From contig JAKZZE010000018.1 in assembly GCA_024220505.1 (NCBI GenBank), forward strand, positions 186,001-250,000: a DNA stretch of 64,000 nt, given 5' to 3'. The translations under genes and the position numbers were made by a program. This stretch comes from Rhizopus arrhizus. Its lineage: Eukaryota; Mucoromycota; Mucoromycetes; Mucorales; Rhizopodaceae. Positions within the stretch are counted from its first letter, which is position 1. Each line of letters begins with the position of its first letter. Below the pieces are notes generated by a model, which was given only the letters and a program-made list of their open reading frames with translations, was not told the DNA's origin and did no database searches. Shown piece after piece: positions 1 to 10,541 of the stretch.

Positions 1-274
1 CGTGAAATCAAGATAACATCAGAGATTTCAAGTGTCCTTTTGGCGTGCGTCATATTCGAGTAAACCTTGAAATTGTGCTTTGAGTAAAATTCGCTTGAAA
101 TGCGCCGTCTTAATACTTGAAGCGAATATGACCGACTTTTAAATTATTTGCAGTGCAGAATTTTTTAAAATCCGCTCACTGGTGTTGCACTTGCTGTATT
201 CTTTCACTTTCCATTTCCAGATTTTTTTTTTTCTTTCTTTAAAAACTTTTTTTTTTTATCTATTCGTAGTCAAC

Positions 275-1105
275 ATGGCAAAGAAAGGTCCCAATTCCAA
301 GGCAGAGGCTGCTAATGCCAAGAAAGCTGCAGCAAAAGCAGAAAAGGATAAGCAAAAGTCTGCTGCTGCTGAAGCTGCTGAAAGCTCCAAGTGGGCTCAA
401 GGTGCCAAAAAGGGTAATAACAAGAAAGAGCAAGAAGAAGAAAAGAAGGTAGGTGGTGAAGTCTGCTCTGTGTTATGAACCAACACGCGTTATTTTATAG
501 GCTGCTGCCGCTGCAAGAAAAGCCGAAGCTGCCCGACTCTTGGTACCAAAGCAAAAGAAGTGTTGCCCATCTTTTATTCACGTCATTTATTTTTTTAGGC
601 TGAAGAAGAAAAGGAATTCAAAAAGAAGCCTACTTTGAAGGGTGCTGATGTAAGTCTTTTTTTATTTTATTTTTTCTTGTCTTGTAACAAAAAACGCTCG
701 GTGTGATAGAAAAAAGCGGCTCAAAAGAGTGCCAAGGTGGATGCCGCTGGTCAATCTCGTCGTGTGATTCCTGAATTCACTGCATCTGGTATTGATGACG
801 CTCTTGATCTTTTATCCTTGGACGACAGTTCTGTCAAAGCCAAGGATATCGAAAAGCATCCCGAACGTCGATTCAAGGCTGCCTATGCTGCCTTTGAAGA
901 ACGTGAATTACCCAACTTCAAGCGTGACAATCCCGGCTTACGTTTAAGTCAATTGAAGGAATTGATATACAAGGCATTCCAAAAGTCCCCCGAAAATCCA
1001 TTCAATCAAGACAACATTGTAAAATACAATGCTACTCAAGATGAAGCCAAGTCAGCAAAGTCTGAAAGAAACAAGGCTATTGAAGATCGTCTTCGTACAA
1101 ACTAG
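275..1105 (+). CDS. CCDC124/Lso2-family ribosome-associated coiled-coil protein
   Basis: Four exons fit: 275-448, 501-542, 599-649 and 710-1105 (220 aa), with introns of about 52-60 bp that begin GT and end AG. The first ATG lies at 275 after a T-rich leader. The N-terminal half is a Lys/Ala/Glu-rich coiled coil that starts MAKKGPNSKAEAANAKKAA. The C-terminal half holds the conserved globular segment of the family (VIPEFTASGIDDALDLL, then RFKAAYAAFEERELP and LRLSQLKELIYKAFQKSP). Known for the family: human CCDC124 and yeast Lso2 bind idle 80S ribosomes at the tRNA and mRNA channel and help translation recover after starvation. A cytoplasmic, ribosome-bound role is therefore inferred here. It converges on the glycosyltransferase gene, with 124 bp between the stops. 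Confidence 0.9.
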
Positions 1106-1229
1106 ACTAAAAAAAAAAAAAAAACTCTACTCCCTCCCTTATTCTGCACATATACATCACTCATTTCCTATTTTTTTTTTTTAATTAAAACCATTTGTTA
1201 CATTATAAACATAAAAAGTTTAGATTATT

Positions 1230-2592
1230 CTATAAAACATGAGCCACCATCTCTTTAAATCCCTTGATCTTTGTACATTCACTCCTCAAGTTATCTGCAG
1301 TTGACGTCTCCCACAATCCAGCTGAAATCATCAATCTTGCATAACGAAGACATACTTCTTCTCTAAAATAATCGTAAAGTCTCTTGTTGTATTTACGCTA
1401 TATGTAAAAAAAGAAATTCGTGTCAAGCTCAATTTACTTGTAACATCCTTTACCTCTTTTGCTCTTGTATCTTCAGGATAATGATGCGTTTGATGAATCA
1501 AGAAATCATCAGGCAAGACCCAGTAATCAATACCGGCCAAATAGATCTCATAAAGACAGGCTGCCTTGTTAGCACCGTATCCTACAAACCGCTCATCACA
1601 CCAAGGAGACCCTTCCTTTTTGTAAATCACATAGGGTTCATAAGAATAATTGTATTCCTCGACCCGGTAGGGATCACTCGCGCCATACCATTTGGTATAG
1701 TTGGTCGAACCATGACCTCTTGTCCAGGTGATGTGAAACATGTCAATCTTTTCTTCCTGAACGATATCTATCAACGCTTCCTTTGTGGTCGGAAACGTCC
1801 GCCAGTCCTCACCGTCCTCCTCGGCCAGGTACTCAAAGGCCGGGACGACGACTGCCCCCTTGCCTTGACGCAAGATGTCCATCAGATCCGTGTGTTTGCG
1901 AAGTGATTGTCTAAAGTCGGTGCAAAGGTGAAAATCGACATCGAGCATCATAATGTACTCTGTGCGAGCAAAGAATTTGGCCACGTTACGCCACATGTTG
2001 AACTGTCGATCGAGTTTGTCGACAACGAGGTGAATGTCTACGAAGCGACCCATGTCTGGGTTGGTCTGGTACATGGCATGAAGGTCGTTGAGGATGGTCT
2101 GTTTTGTTGCATCATCATTGATATGAATCGCGACCGAGATCGGGCCCTGGTAGCGTGTGGCCAAGCGACTGAGGACAGGGAAACGGTTGTGGGTGACAAG
2201 CGTGGCGATGGTCACATCCTCTGAATCAAGTGCTTCGGTTGCTTTGAAGTAGTAAGGAATCACTTTGGATGGTCCCATGGCATCAGCGAATACTTTACTG
2301 AGTATTTGATCTTCAGGTGATGTGTGATCTACTCTACCTGCTTATGAGAAAGTATTAGACGGGTTAAAAGAAAGAGTGATAGATAACCTTTGTTATTCGA
2401 CCAAGAAGCAATTTGTGTCGTATTGTATTTGCTTTGAAGTTGACTGATGGTGAGTGCCGATCTAGGTTGAAGGGATTTGGACGGTGTTTGAAACCAGCCA
2501 AGTAAGTGAAGTGTTGAATAAAACAAGGAAGCTGTTAAATAAGTATATATACTGTATTTAACGATATTAGAGATGGTTGTAAATCCCTTCAT
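1230..2592 (-). CDS. GT49 (LARGE-like) type II membrane glycosyltransferase
   Basis: Three exons on the minus strand: 2592-2388, 2337-1454 and 1397-1230 (418 aa). A short cytoplasmic tail and one hydrophobic anchor at about residues 10-32 (YSIYTYLTASLFYSTLHLLGW) suggest a type II Golgi protein. The catalytic part carries a DxD-type metal and sugar-nucleotide site (YIMMLDVDFHL) and the GT49 block CDERFVGYGANKAACLYE, and ends in a family-like tail (YNKRLYDYFREEVCLRYA). That tail is reached only if the 56 bp intron 1398-1453 is removed; reading straight through gives a wrong C-terminus and a stop at 1331. Known for the family: LARGE and B4GAT1 add xylose and glucuronate in animals. The fungal acceptor and sugar donor are unknown, so activity is not claimed beyond glycosyl transfer. 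Confidence 0.85.
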
Positions 2593-2765
2593 TTCCTAAA
2601 ACTTATTTTATCTCCCAAAAAAAAAAAGCGCTGGTCGATTTTAAATGGTTTTGAAGGTAGGACATTGTGTTACATTCAATTTATGTATGTCCTGTAAAAA
2701 ACAAGTAGAGAGAAAAAAAAACTTGACTTTTTATTTTATATGAGAGGGGGGGAATAGGGTTTCTT

Positions 2766-4568
2766 TTATAATTTAGCTGAGGGAGTGATAGTAGTGATGT
2801 CATCATAAAGCATGGTTGTTAGGAAATCATCATAATGTTCACCAGTGATATTTGTTGCAAAGATACTTTTAGCTGCTTCATATTTAGAAGAAGCATATTT
2901 TGATCCTAGTCTGTTTTTGATCTTTTCTGTTTCTTCATCCAAGACCTTCAAGAGATAATCACCTGTGATCACCTTGCCTTCGTCCGTTCGTGCCTTATGA
3001 CGAGCCCACTGGTATAGCTGTGATCGACTGATTTCGGCCGTTGCGGCGTCTTCCATCAAGTTCATGATTGGCACACATCCGATACCTCTTAACCAAGATT
3101 CCATGTAAGCCAAACCGACCTGAATGTTATCACGGATACCTTTGTCAGTGATAGCGCCCTTGAAGTGCACGTTCAGTAAATCGACAGCGGTGACATGAAC
3201 ATCTTCACGACGGACGTGAATCTGATTGGGTTGAGGCATGTATTCATCAAAGACTTCCAGAGCGAGTTTGACCAAGGCAGGATGAGCGACCCAGGTGCCA
3301 TCATGACCCGCAGTCACTTCTCTGATCTTATCTTGACGTACTTTTGCCATCGCAGCCTCATTGGCCTTTGCATCTTCTTTGATCGGGATCTGGGCTGCCA
3401 TGCCACCCATCGCGTGTACGCCACGTTTATGGCAGGTTTGGATCAGCAATCGAACATAGGCATCCATAAAAGGAACGGTCATTGTGACAGCGGATCGATC
3501 GGGTAAGACATAGTCTGGATGCTGACGTAATTTTTTGATAAATGAAAAGATGTAATCCCAACGACCACAGTTCAAACCCGAAGAGTGTTCTCGTAACTCG
3601 TAAATGATCTCATCCATTTCATAAGCAGCAAGGATTGTTTCAATCAAGACCGTACCACGAATTGTACCACGGGGAATGTTGACCATGTCTTGAGCGACAT
3701 TAAAGATATCGTTCCAAAGTCTACAAGGGAAAAGCTTAATTATCTTGTGAGATCAACGCATTGTTTACCTTGCTTCCAAGTGAGATTCAATCTTGGGTAA
3801 ATAAAAATAAGGTCCTTTTCCGTTCTTGACAAGTTCTTTGGCATTATGAAAAAAGAAGAGAGCAAAATCAAAAATACCAGCAGCACAAGGTTCACCATCG
3901 ATCATGACATGTTTTTCAACCATATGCCATCCTCTGGGTCTAAAAGGGATGAAAGATGTCAATCGATTGATTTCAATCTATGATGAATTTACCTAACAAT
4001 CAGTGTAGCCAATTTACCATCTTTACGAAGTTGATATTTCTTTCCAGAAGGATTAGCAAAAGTAATTGTTTGACGAACAGCATCACGCAAGTTGACTTGA
4101 CCACTGATCATATTTTCCCAAGTAGGAGCACTTGAATCTGGAAGAGGTTGATCAGCAAACCTGTTTCCTTTTTTTATTTGACTTACCTTCAAAATCAGCC
4201 ATAAAAGTAGAAGCACCCGAATTCAGTGCGTTGATCACCATCTTACGATCCACAGGGCCAGTGATCTCCACCCGACGATCTTGAAGACCAGGAGCAGGTA
4301 CAGCAGCACGCCAGTGAGGGTCTTGACGAATATAGGCTGTTTCAGGTAAGAAATTGGGCAGGACACCACGATCCAGTTCTTGCTGACGTATGGCACGCTT
4401 TTGCATCAGTGTCTTGCGGGTAGGATTAAAGATACGCTGAAGGGTGGCAACAAACTGTAATGCTTGAGGTGAAAGGATTTCAGCTTCCATCGCGGTCACA
4501 GGTGCCAAGATGGCTACACCTGGTACAGATGATTTTAACATGTTAGTGGCTCTTGTGGATGTAGACAT
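2766..4568 (-). CDS. malate synthase (glyoxylate cycle, peroxisomal)
   Basis: Four exons on the minus strand: 4568-4187, 4137-3993, 3939-3769 and 3720-2766 (550 aa, normal for eukaryotic malate synthase). It condenses glyoxylate and acetyl-CoA to malate and CoA, letting the fungus grow on acetate or fatty acids. The family signature [16 protein letters not shown] is intact, as are [15 protein letters not shown] (joined across intron 1) and [13 protein letters not shown]. The last three residues are AKL, a PTS1-type peroxisomal signal close to the canonical SKL. Intron 1 has several AG candidates; only the one before position 4137 restores the conserved DFED block. The gene is divergent from inorganic pyrophosphatase across a 1.1 kb spacer. 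Confidence 0.97.
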
Positions 4569-5626
4569 TTTTATTATTTTTTAAAAAGAAAAAGAAAAAA
4601 AAAAAAGGGAGAGGAGGCCAGTTTATAAATCATCTCTTTTTATAAAGAACACACTGTCTGTTTTGCTTTCATATTTTCTCAAGTGACTGTGATTCAAGCT
4701 TTATTCATAGACATTATCACATGTCTCTTTTATCATATTCACATGAATAAAAGGTAAAAAAGCGGAAGCAAAATAAGGAATATATAAAAGGAGCTAAAGT
4801 AAAATTGTGAAAAGGGGGTCATGGCCAAAGGGGAATTCACACTTTTTTTTTTTTTTTTTTTTTTTTACGTAAAAAGGAAAAAAGAAATCTAAAGAATTTC
4901 AGAGCATTTGATTAGCTCCATCAAAAGACTGCATAAGGGCCGTGAAAAAAATGCTTCAAATACGCAATATTTGTTGTGATACAAAATAGCTTATGTCTTT
5001 TTGCATATAAAAAAAAGTCATTTGATTCCTTGTTAGGCTTGATTATAATAGAAACCATTTGGATTTATTTTGAATGTAAATTTAAAAAGAGAACTCTTTG
5101 TCTTTTGAATTCCCTAAATACAGTCAAACTCCCCAAAGTACTTGAGATAATAATAGAATCATCATCACTTATTCAACCCCCCTTTTTTTTTTTTTTTCTT
5201 TTTTCTTTAAAAAGAATGAAACATTTTCATGAAACACATTCACTATCCTGCATAAAGATATATTTATATAAAAAGGAGAAGTAAAAAAAAAAGGAGTTCT
5301 TTTTCTTTTTACGCGTCAAATAAATCATATTATTTTATACAATGAGCTGTCAGAAATAAAAGGTCAATAAAAATAAAAATAGTTTTTCATCTCAGACATC
5401 AGTTCCACTCTACATTTGTCACTTTAAATACAATAGAAAAAAACAAATTAGAATCATTTCTATTTCATCAATTCATCTTTTGATCAAAAAGATTAAAGAC
5501 ACATCTCGCATACCCTTTTGCTTTCACCTTTAAAACTCTTTACAAACCTAACAAATCAATTTTTAAAGATCCGCAGATCTATCAAGTGGCGTCATCGCAA
5601 TCATCCATTAGTAATTTGACATTTTA

Positions 5627-5675
<49 letters not shown>

Positions 5676-5705
5676 CCTTCTTTTTCTTATTAAACATTGT
5701 TAAAG
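4569..5705. promoter_or_regulatory. shared upstream region of malate synthase and pyrophosphatase
   Basis: This 1.1 kb AT-rich spacer lies between two divergent start codons and should contain both promoters (inference from orientation). It holds several T or A runs, at about 4842-4866, 5182-5198 and 5629-5675, but no reading frame that looks like a gene. No specific factor site was recognised. Confidence 0.5.
5629..5675. repeat. 47-base uninterrupted T tract
   Basis: An unbroken run of 47 T lies about 30 bp upstream of the pyrophosphatase start codon, in the probable 5' leader or core promoter. T-rich leaders just before the ATG recur across this window, but this is the longest. The length may vary between strains or be affected by sequencing error. 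Confidence 0.9.
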
Positions 5706-6910
5706 ATGGCTGACATTACTACTCGTCAAGTTGGTGCACAAAACACACTTGAATATCGTCTTTATTTTGGTAAAGTATATAAAAAGAGATGATGGATGAG
5801 GAAACTCATTTCATTCAACTTGTAGAAAAGAACGGTGTTCCCGTTTCTCCTTTCCACGATATTCCTCTTTTTGCTAATGCCGAAAAGACCATCCTTAACA
5901 TGGTTGTCGAGATCCCTCGTTGGACCAACGCCAAGCTTGAAGTAAGTTTATATTCTCGCGTTGGTAGACAAGCCTTGCTGACCCTTTTTAATAGATCAGC
6001 AAGGAAATCCCCATGAACCCCATCATTCAAGATACCAAGAAGGGTAAACTTAGATATGTCCGCAACTGTTTCCCTCACAAGGGTTACATCTGGAACTATG
6101 GTGCTTTCCCTCAAGTAAGTTCTTTTTCCTATCTTGCCTTCACCACTCTTAACAATGACCCTTAGACTTGGGAAGACCCTAACCACTCTCACCCTGAAAC
6201 CAAGGCTCGTGGTGACAATGATCCTCTCGATGTCATTGAAATTGGTGAACAAGTTGCTTACCCCGGTCAAATCAAGCAAGTCAAGGTTCTCGGTATCATG
6301 GCTCTTTTAGATGAAGGTGAAACTGACTGGAAGGTGATTGTTATTGACATCAACGATCCTTTGGCTTCCAAGTTGAATGGTAAGAGAAAAAAAAAATTGT
6401 ACAAGATGCTGCTTGGGATACACTTATTGATTGACGTGATACAATAGATGTTGAAGATGTTGAAAAGCACCTCCCCGGTCTTATTCGTGCTACGAATGAA
6501 TGGTTCCGTATCTACAAGATTCCCGATGGAAAGCCTGAGAACGTTTTCGCTTTCAGTGGTGAAGCCAAGAACAAGAAGTATGCTACTGATATCATTTTTG
6601 AAACTCACGAAGCTTGGAAGCAACTCATTAACGGTACTACTGATAAGAAGGAAATTGAAACGTAAGTAGAAAAAAATAATTTGTGATTGGTTGGGGCTGA
6701 TGTCGTGTGTGTGTGTTTTTTAGTGTCAACACCTCTGTTGAAGAATCTCCCTACAAGACTGAATCTGTTGAAGTCCCTGCTGTAAGTCATCTTTCTCCCT
6801 TTACTTTTTTTCTTTACTAAAACATAAATAAATAGGCTTCTCCCGAACCTGCTGCTCCTATTGATTCTTCCATTGACAAGTGGTTCTTTATCTCTGGTCA
6901 CAACTTGTAA
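5706..6910 (+). CDS. soluble inorganic pyrophosphatase (family I)
   Basis: Seven exons: 5706-5769, 5826-5941, 5995-6114, 6166-6379, 6448-6661, 6724-6781 and 6836-6910 (286 aa; yeast Ipp1 has 287). The enzyme hydrolyses pyrophosphate to two phosphates in the cytosol and drives biosynthetic reactions forward. The metal-binding signature [12 protein letters not shown] is intact, as are [42 protein letters not shown] and DEGETDWKV. The ATG at 5706 gives the conserved N-terminus ([17 protein letters not shown]). An open stretch starting near 5789 is intronic and is not the start. An AATAAA motif follows the stop at about 6916. Confidence 0.97.
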
Positions 6911-8650
6911 ATTCAATAAAGCAAATAAAACAAAAGCAACGTTTGGTCTTTATAAAAAGTCCAAAACATAATGAACTATAACATATTTTAAACTTTGATG
7001 ATATACAAATAAGCTCACTGTTTGTAGTATGTTGTAAAGCAAAAAATCAATTTCAGATACAAGTGCTTTTGGTTGCTTTATTTGATAGCAAAACCTTGGT
7101 CTTTTATTTTCAAAAAAAAAATTGCAAGTAAAAGTAATGTCTTTAGAGTTCATGTTTTACACCATTGTTTTGTAAGAGCCACTAAAACGATGATCATGAT
7201 CCGAATCACTCTTTTGTTGTACAATGTACTGGTTAATAGAACCTTGATTTTCCCCAAAGTGAATTTTACATATTGAAAAAGTGGCTTATTGCCCAAACAA
7301 ACAAATGGACAACACACTCATTCGCTTGATGATGCAAGACGCTTTAAAAGGGCATAACAAAGCAGTATGTTATTGGTAGAGTAAAACAAAATGCCCCTAT
7401 TCACCATCCACTGATGACTTTATTCAACTCGTTGAGAACACGGGCATGATTCTAGCCAAAGGTCTCGACATCAACCCAATCTTTTGTTCTCTCGGCACCC
7501 TCAAGTGTGTCATCCTACTCTTTTAGCATCCTTTCGTCATCTTCTTCCCCAAGACACTACGGAGGATCAAGCGTCCATCTGACGGTTGATAGCAGTGTGT
7601 TGGCTAAAACAAAAGAATAACTCGTCACTCACGAGCTCATAAAAGTATAGATGAAGGAGGTCCAGTGGATTCCATAAAAGTCTTTTTTAAAAATGAAATG
7701 TTGCTTAATTGCATCACGCGTGAAACTTTCTTTTGCCTATTCTTTCCAACAGGATGTATCCCCTTTATTTTTTTTACTCCATCTTTTGAGAACCTTTTGC
7801 TATCCAATTATCTTTTTAACATTCATTTGGTTTCATTTTAATCTTTTTTAGCTTTCGATATGCTTTTTATTGCTTCTTTGAGAAGAAAAAAGATTTAGAA
7901 TAGGTTGATAAAGCAAACCAACACAAGGGAACCTCATTCACTCTACTTCTTTTCTATCCACCGATATATTGAAAGCACGCTATATAACTTATCGCACGAT
8001 CGTTGGCTGCTATCTGTTGTCTACATAAAATCATCCATAGGTAGGTAAACAGAATTCAACATGAAAAGATGAAAACATTTCAAGTTTATAAAAAAAGTAA
8101 AAAAAATAAAGAGAGGTGAAAACATAGAAACAAATAAGCTCTTGTATAGACATCATGTCGATTTCCGTGTTCATTCAAGGCAGCTTTGTAAACAACAGTC
8201 AATGAACCAAATAGATAATAGCTTTTATTATGGGTAAAACAATAGAACTTAAAGAAGTAAGCCTTGTCGACCTATCCCTAGGCTCTATACTAAAGACGAT
8301 AAACATGATGAATCATTCTTATGCCCCAGATCATCCACCTATCATCATTAAAAAGCGCATGTAATAAATGACGCGTTTGGTTTATATCAATCAATTCATT
8401 ACTACATAAAAGCACCCAAGGATTCAATAAAATAAATTGATTCCCCCTTTATTTTCTTTGCAAAACAAGCGGATCTCATCATGAACTTTCTTTAGTGACC
8501 TGAAGCCTTTTATGATTCTACACCAATAAGAATATTATTTTCCCCTTTTCTGACAATAAAACCTTTGAGTTTCAAAATTAAAAAAGCATGTAAAGAATCT
8601 AGCGCATTTATTTTTTATTTTTTATTTTTTCTTGTAAAAAAAAGAACAAT
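6911..8650. other. spacer with one possible relic reading frame
   Basis: 1.7 kb of AT-rich DNA between pyrophosphatase and the BAG-domain gene. Apart from the 7305-7620 stretch listed separately, no frame of convincing composition or recognisable family was found. The last part should hold the promoter of the BAG gene. Confidence 0.5.
7305..7620 (+). pseudogene. possible decayed or very small gene, function unknown
   Basis: An ATG at 7305 opens MDNTLIRLMMQDALKGHNKA, followed by a GT donor. Separate open pieces then read DDFIQLVENTGMILAKGLDI (about 7411-7470) and YGGSSVHLTVDSSVLAKTKE up to a TAA at 7618-7620. Joining them needs an intron of about 22 bp, shorter than any other here, so the gene is either broken or wrongly modelled. 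The FIQLVE-N-G portion resembles the start of the pyrophosphatase region upstream, at 5809-5840, so a decayed partial duplicate is conceivable. I do not recognise the product. Confidence 0.2.
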
Positions 8651-9456
8651 ATGGATTCCTTTACATCATTTCTTAATCTAAAACGTCCTTCAAGTGGAAA
8701 GGGCGATGCTCAAAGAAAGCACAGTGATCAAAAGCAGGCAGAGAATGCGATCGTAATCTCTTTTCAAGATGTTTGTTACGATATTCATTTTGGACATGTG
8801 CCTATGGAACAGTTGATTGTAGCCGATCTAAAGGAACGGTGTAAAAGAATAACAGGTGTTCCCTTGGCAACGATGAGGCTAAAGGTTTCAGGAGGTGAGT
8901 AACCAGTGAAAAGATGGGTTGGTTGAGGATTAATTAACTTTTATAAGCATTTATAAAGGATGATTCAGCTAGTTTACAATCAAGTGGTATTTACAGAGGT
9001 TGTTTGATCTATGTGTTGGGAGAAAAAACAAATGTAAGATGAAGAACGAAACAAAAAATAATAAACTAATCTAATCATTAGACTGAGCAAGTAAAGCAAA
9101 CAGCTTCTGGAAATCCCGAAGAAGTAGGTTATATGACGCGAGTATCAAAAATAATGGAAAAAGTGGAGAGTTCAAAAAGCAAGATTGAGCAATTTGATAT
9201 GATGGTGATTTATATCCTACAGGGAGTTGAAACAAGCAGTGAAAAAAGAAAGGAAACGGAGGATTTGGGTATTTATTTAAATGAAGTGTTAATGCAAGCC
9301 TTGATCGCCTTGGACGGTGTTGACTGTCCTTTTGAATTCCAAACGGCAAGAGCGAATAGAAAGAAAGGTGTAAAGGAATGTCAAGAATTGATGGATAGAA
9401 TAGAAGGATCAAGGTCATCTCTAAAGCAGTACTTTAATAGCGGCATGAAAATTTAG
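8651..9456 (+). CDS. BAG-domain Hsp70 co-chaperone with N-terminal ubiquitin-like domain
   Basis: Three exons: 8651-8894, 8948-9033 and 9082-9456 (234 aa). Residues of about 35-105 look like a ubiquitin-like fold (LKERCKRITGVPLATMRLKV, then SSGIYRGCLIYVLGE). The C-terminal 110 residues are helical with a BAG-type pattern (MTRVSKIMEKVESSKSKIEQ, LNEVLMQALIALDGVDCP, RANRKKGVKECQELMDRI). Known for the family: BAG proteins act as nucleotide-exchange factors for cytosolic Hsp70, and the ubiquitin-like part can couple them to the proteasome. The order UBL-BAG matches BAG1 and fission-yeast Bag101. The family call rests on pattern, not on a search. Confidence 0.8.
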
Positions 9457-10541
9457 AATAAAAAGCACGATGCATTTCGGATTTGTACTCATTCTATTGT
9501 GGGGAAATAAACTTTTTAGGTTGAAAGGCACAAGGTTCTGTTACGTCCTTGTTTCACCAAAACGCAAACTGAAATTGAATTTGTTTAGAAAGATGGCATG
9601 TATCAAAAGGAACAACAGAAATAAGATGACGTTGTTTTTGTTGAGGTAGATTGAATACTTTTTTTATTATAAACTTCTTTTTTTTTTTGTTTATTTCTAG
9701 TCTAACAATGAAGTGCTTAGTGATAAAAATGAAGCTTTTCAAATTAAAACAATCAATGAGCATAACATTCTGATTCATTCAAAACAATAACTATGATTAC
9801 CAACTCTTACTACAAAAAGAAAAGTTTGAAGTGTACCCACTTTATCGTTTCGTGACAAGTCACTATCAAATACACTCACATCAATTTCATATCCATATAC
9901 TCTTTAATAAACTCAAAAGCACATCATCTAAATAGGATTCGATGCAGTTTTCAGAGCTATATAAATAACACAGCATCATACTTCATCAGACACACAGTAC
10001 ATACAACTACTAGAACATTTCTTTTTCAATTAGAAACCAGTGGTTTTCCAACCTACTCTTTTTTAAGCTAAAAAGATAATTTTGGGCTAGAAAGAGAGAG
10101 AGAGAGAGAGATTGAAGGATCTCGGTCGAACTTTAGAAGCCAAGCATAACCATCTGAAAATGCTGCCAATAAAAAAAAACAAGGTGGTGTCCAATCTGCC
10201 TCATTCTGAGTTTTAAAGCCTTTTGCAATTGTCTCAAACAACTTGGGAACTTTGTGTTTTCCTTTTTGTGTTCAGTTTCCGATGACGATGAAGTACGAAT
10301 CAGGGGGGGTGATCAAAAAGTGAGCAATATGAAGGGGAGGAGAGAGAATGTCACTGGTAAAAAAAGAAAGGAAAAAAGAGTTGAAGAGATGAACTGAGGA
10401 ATACCTTTATTCAAATCTTGCTTCCAATCTATGACAAGCAGATAAAAGCCAAACTTTACACACATAAAAGGAGATTTTGAAAATCCGATAATAATTGGTT
10501 GTGTGCTCTTTTTTCCGTTCTTTCTTTCTCTTTGTTTATCG
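9457..10541. other. spacer upstream of vps1 with a short GA repeat
   Basis: 1.1 kb without a supported gene. It includes a perfect GA dinucleotide run near 10091-10110 and AT-rich sequence. The right end should hold the promoter of the Vps1 dynamin gene. Nothing else was recognised. Confidence 0.5.

Noticed and set aside
1481..2224. Plus-strand open frames across the GT49 gene
   Set aside because: They are shadows of the minus-strand enzyme, which carries the conserved motifs.
5789..6016. Alternative start for pyrophosphatase at 5789
   Set aside because: The first dozen codons are intronic; splicing 5769 to 5826 gives the conserved family N-terminus.
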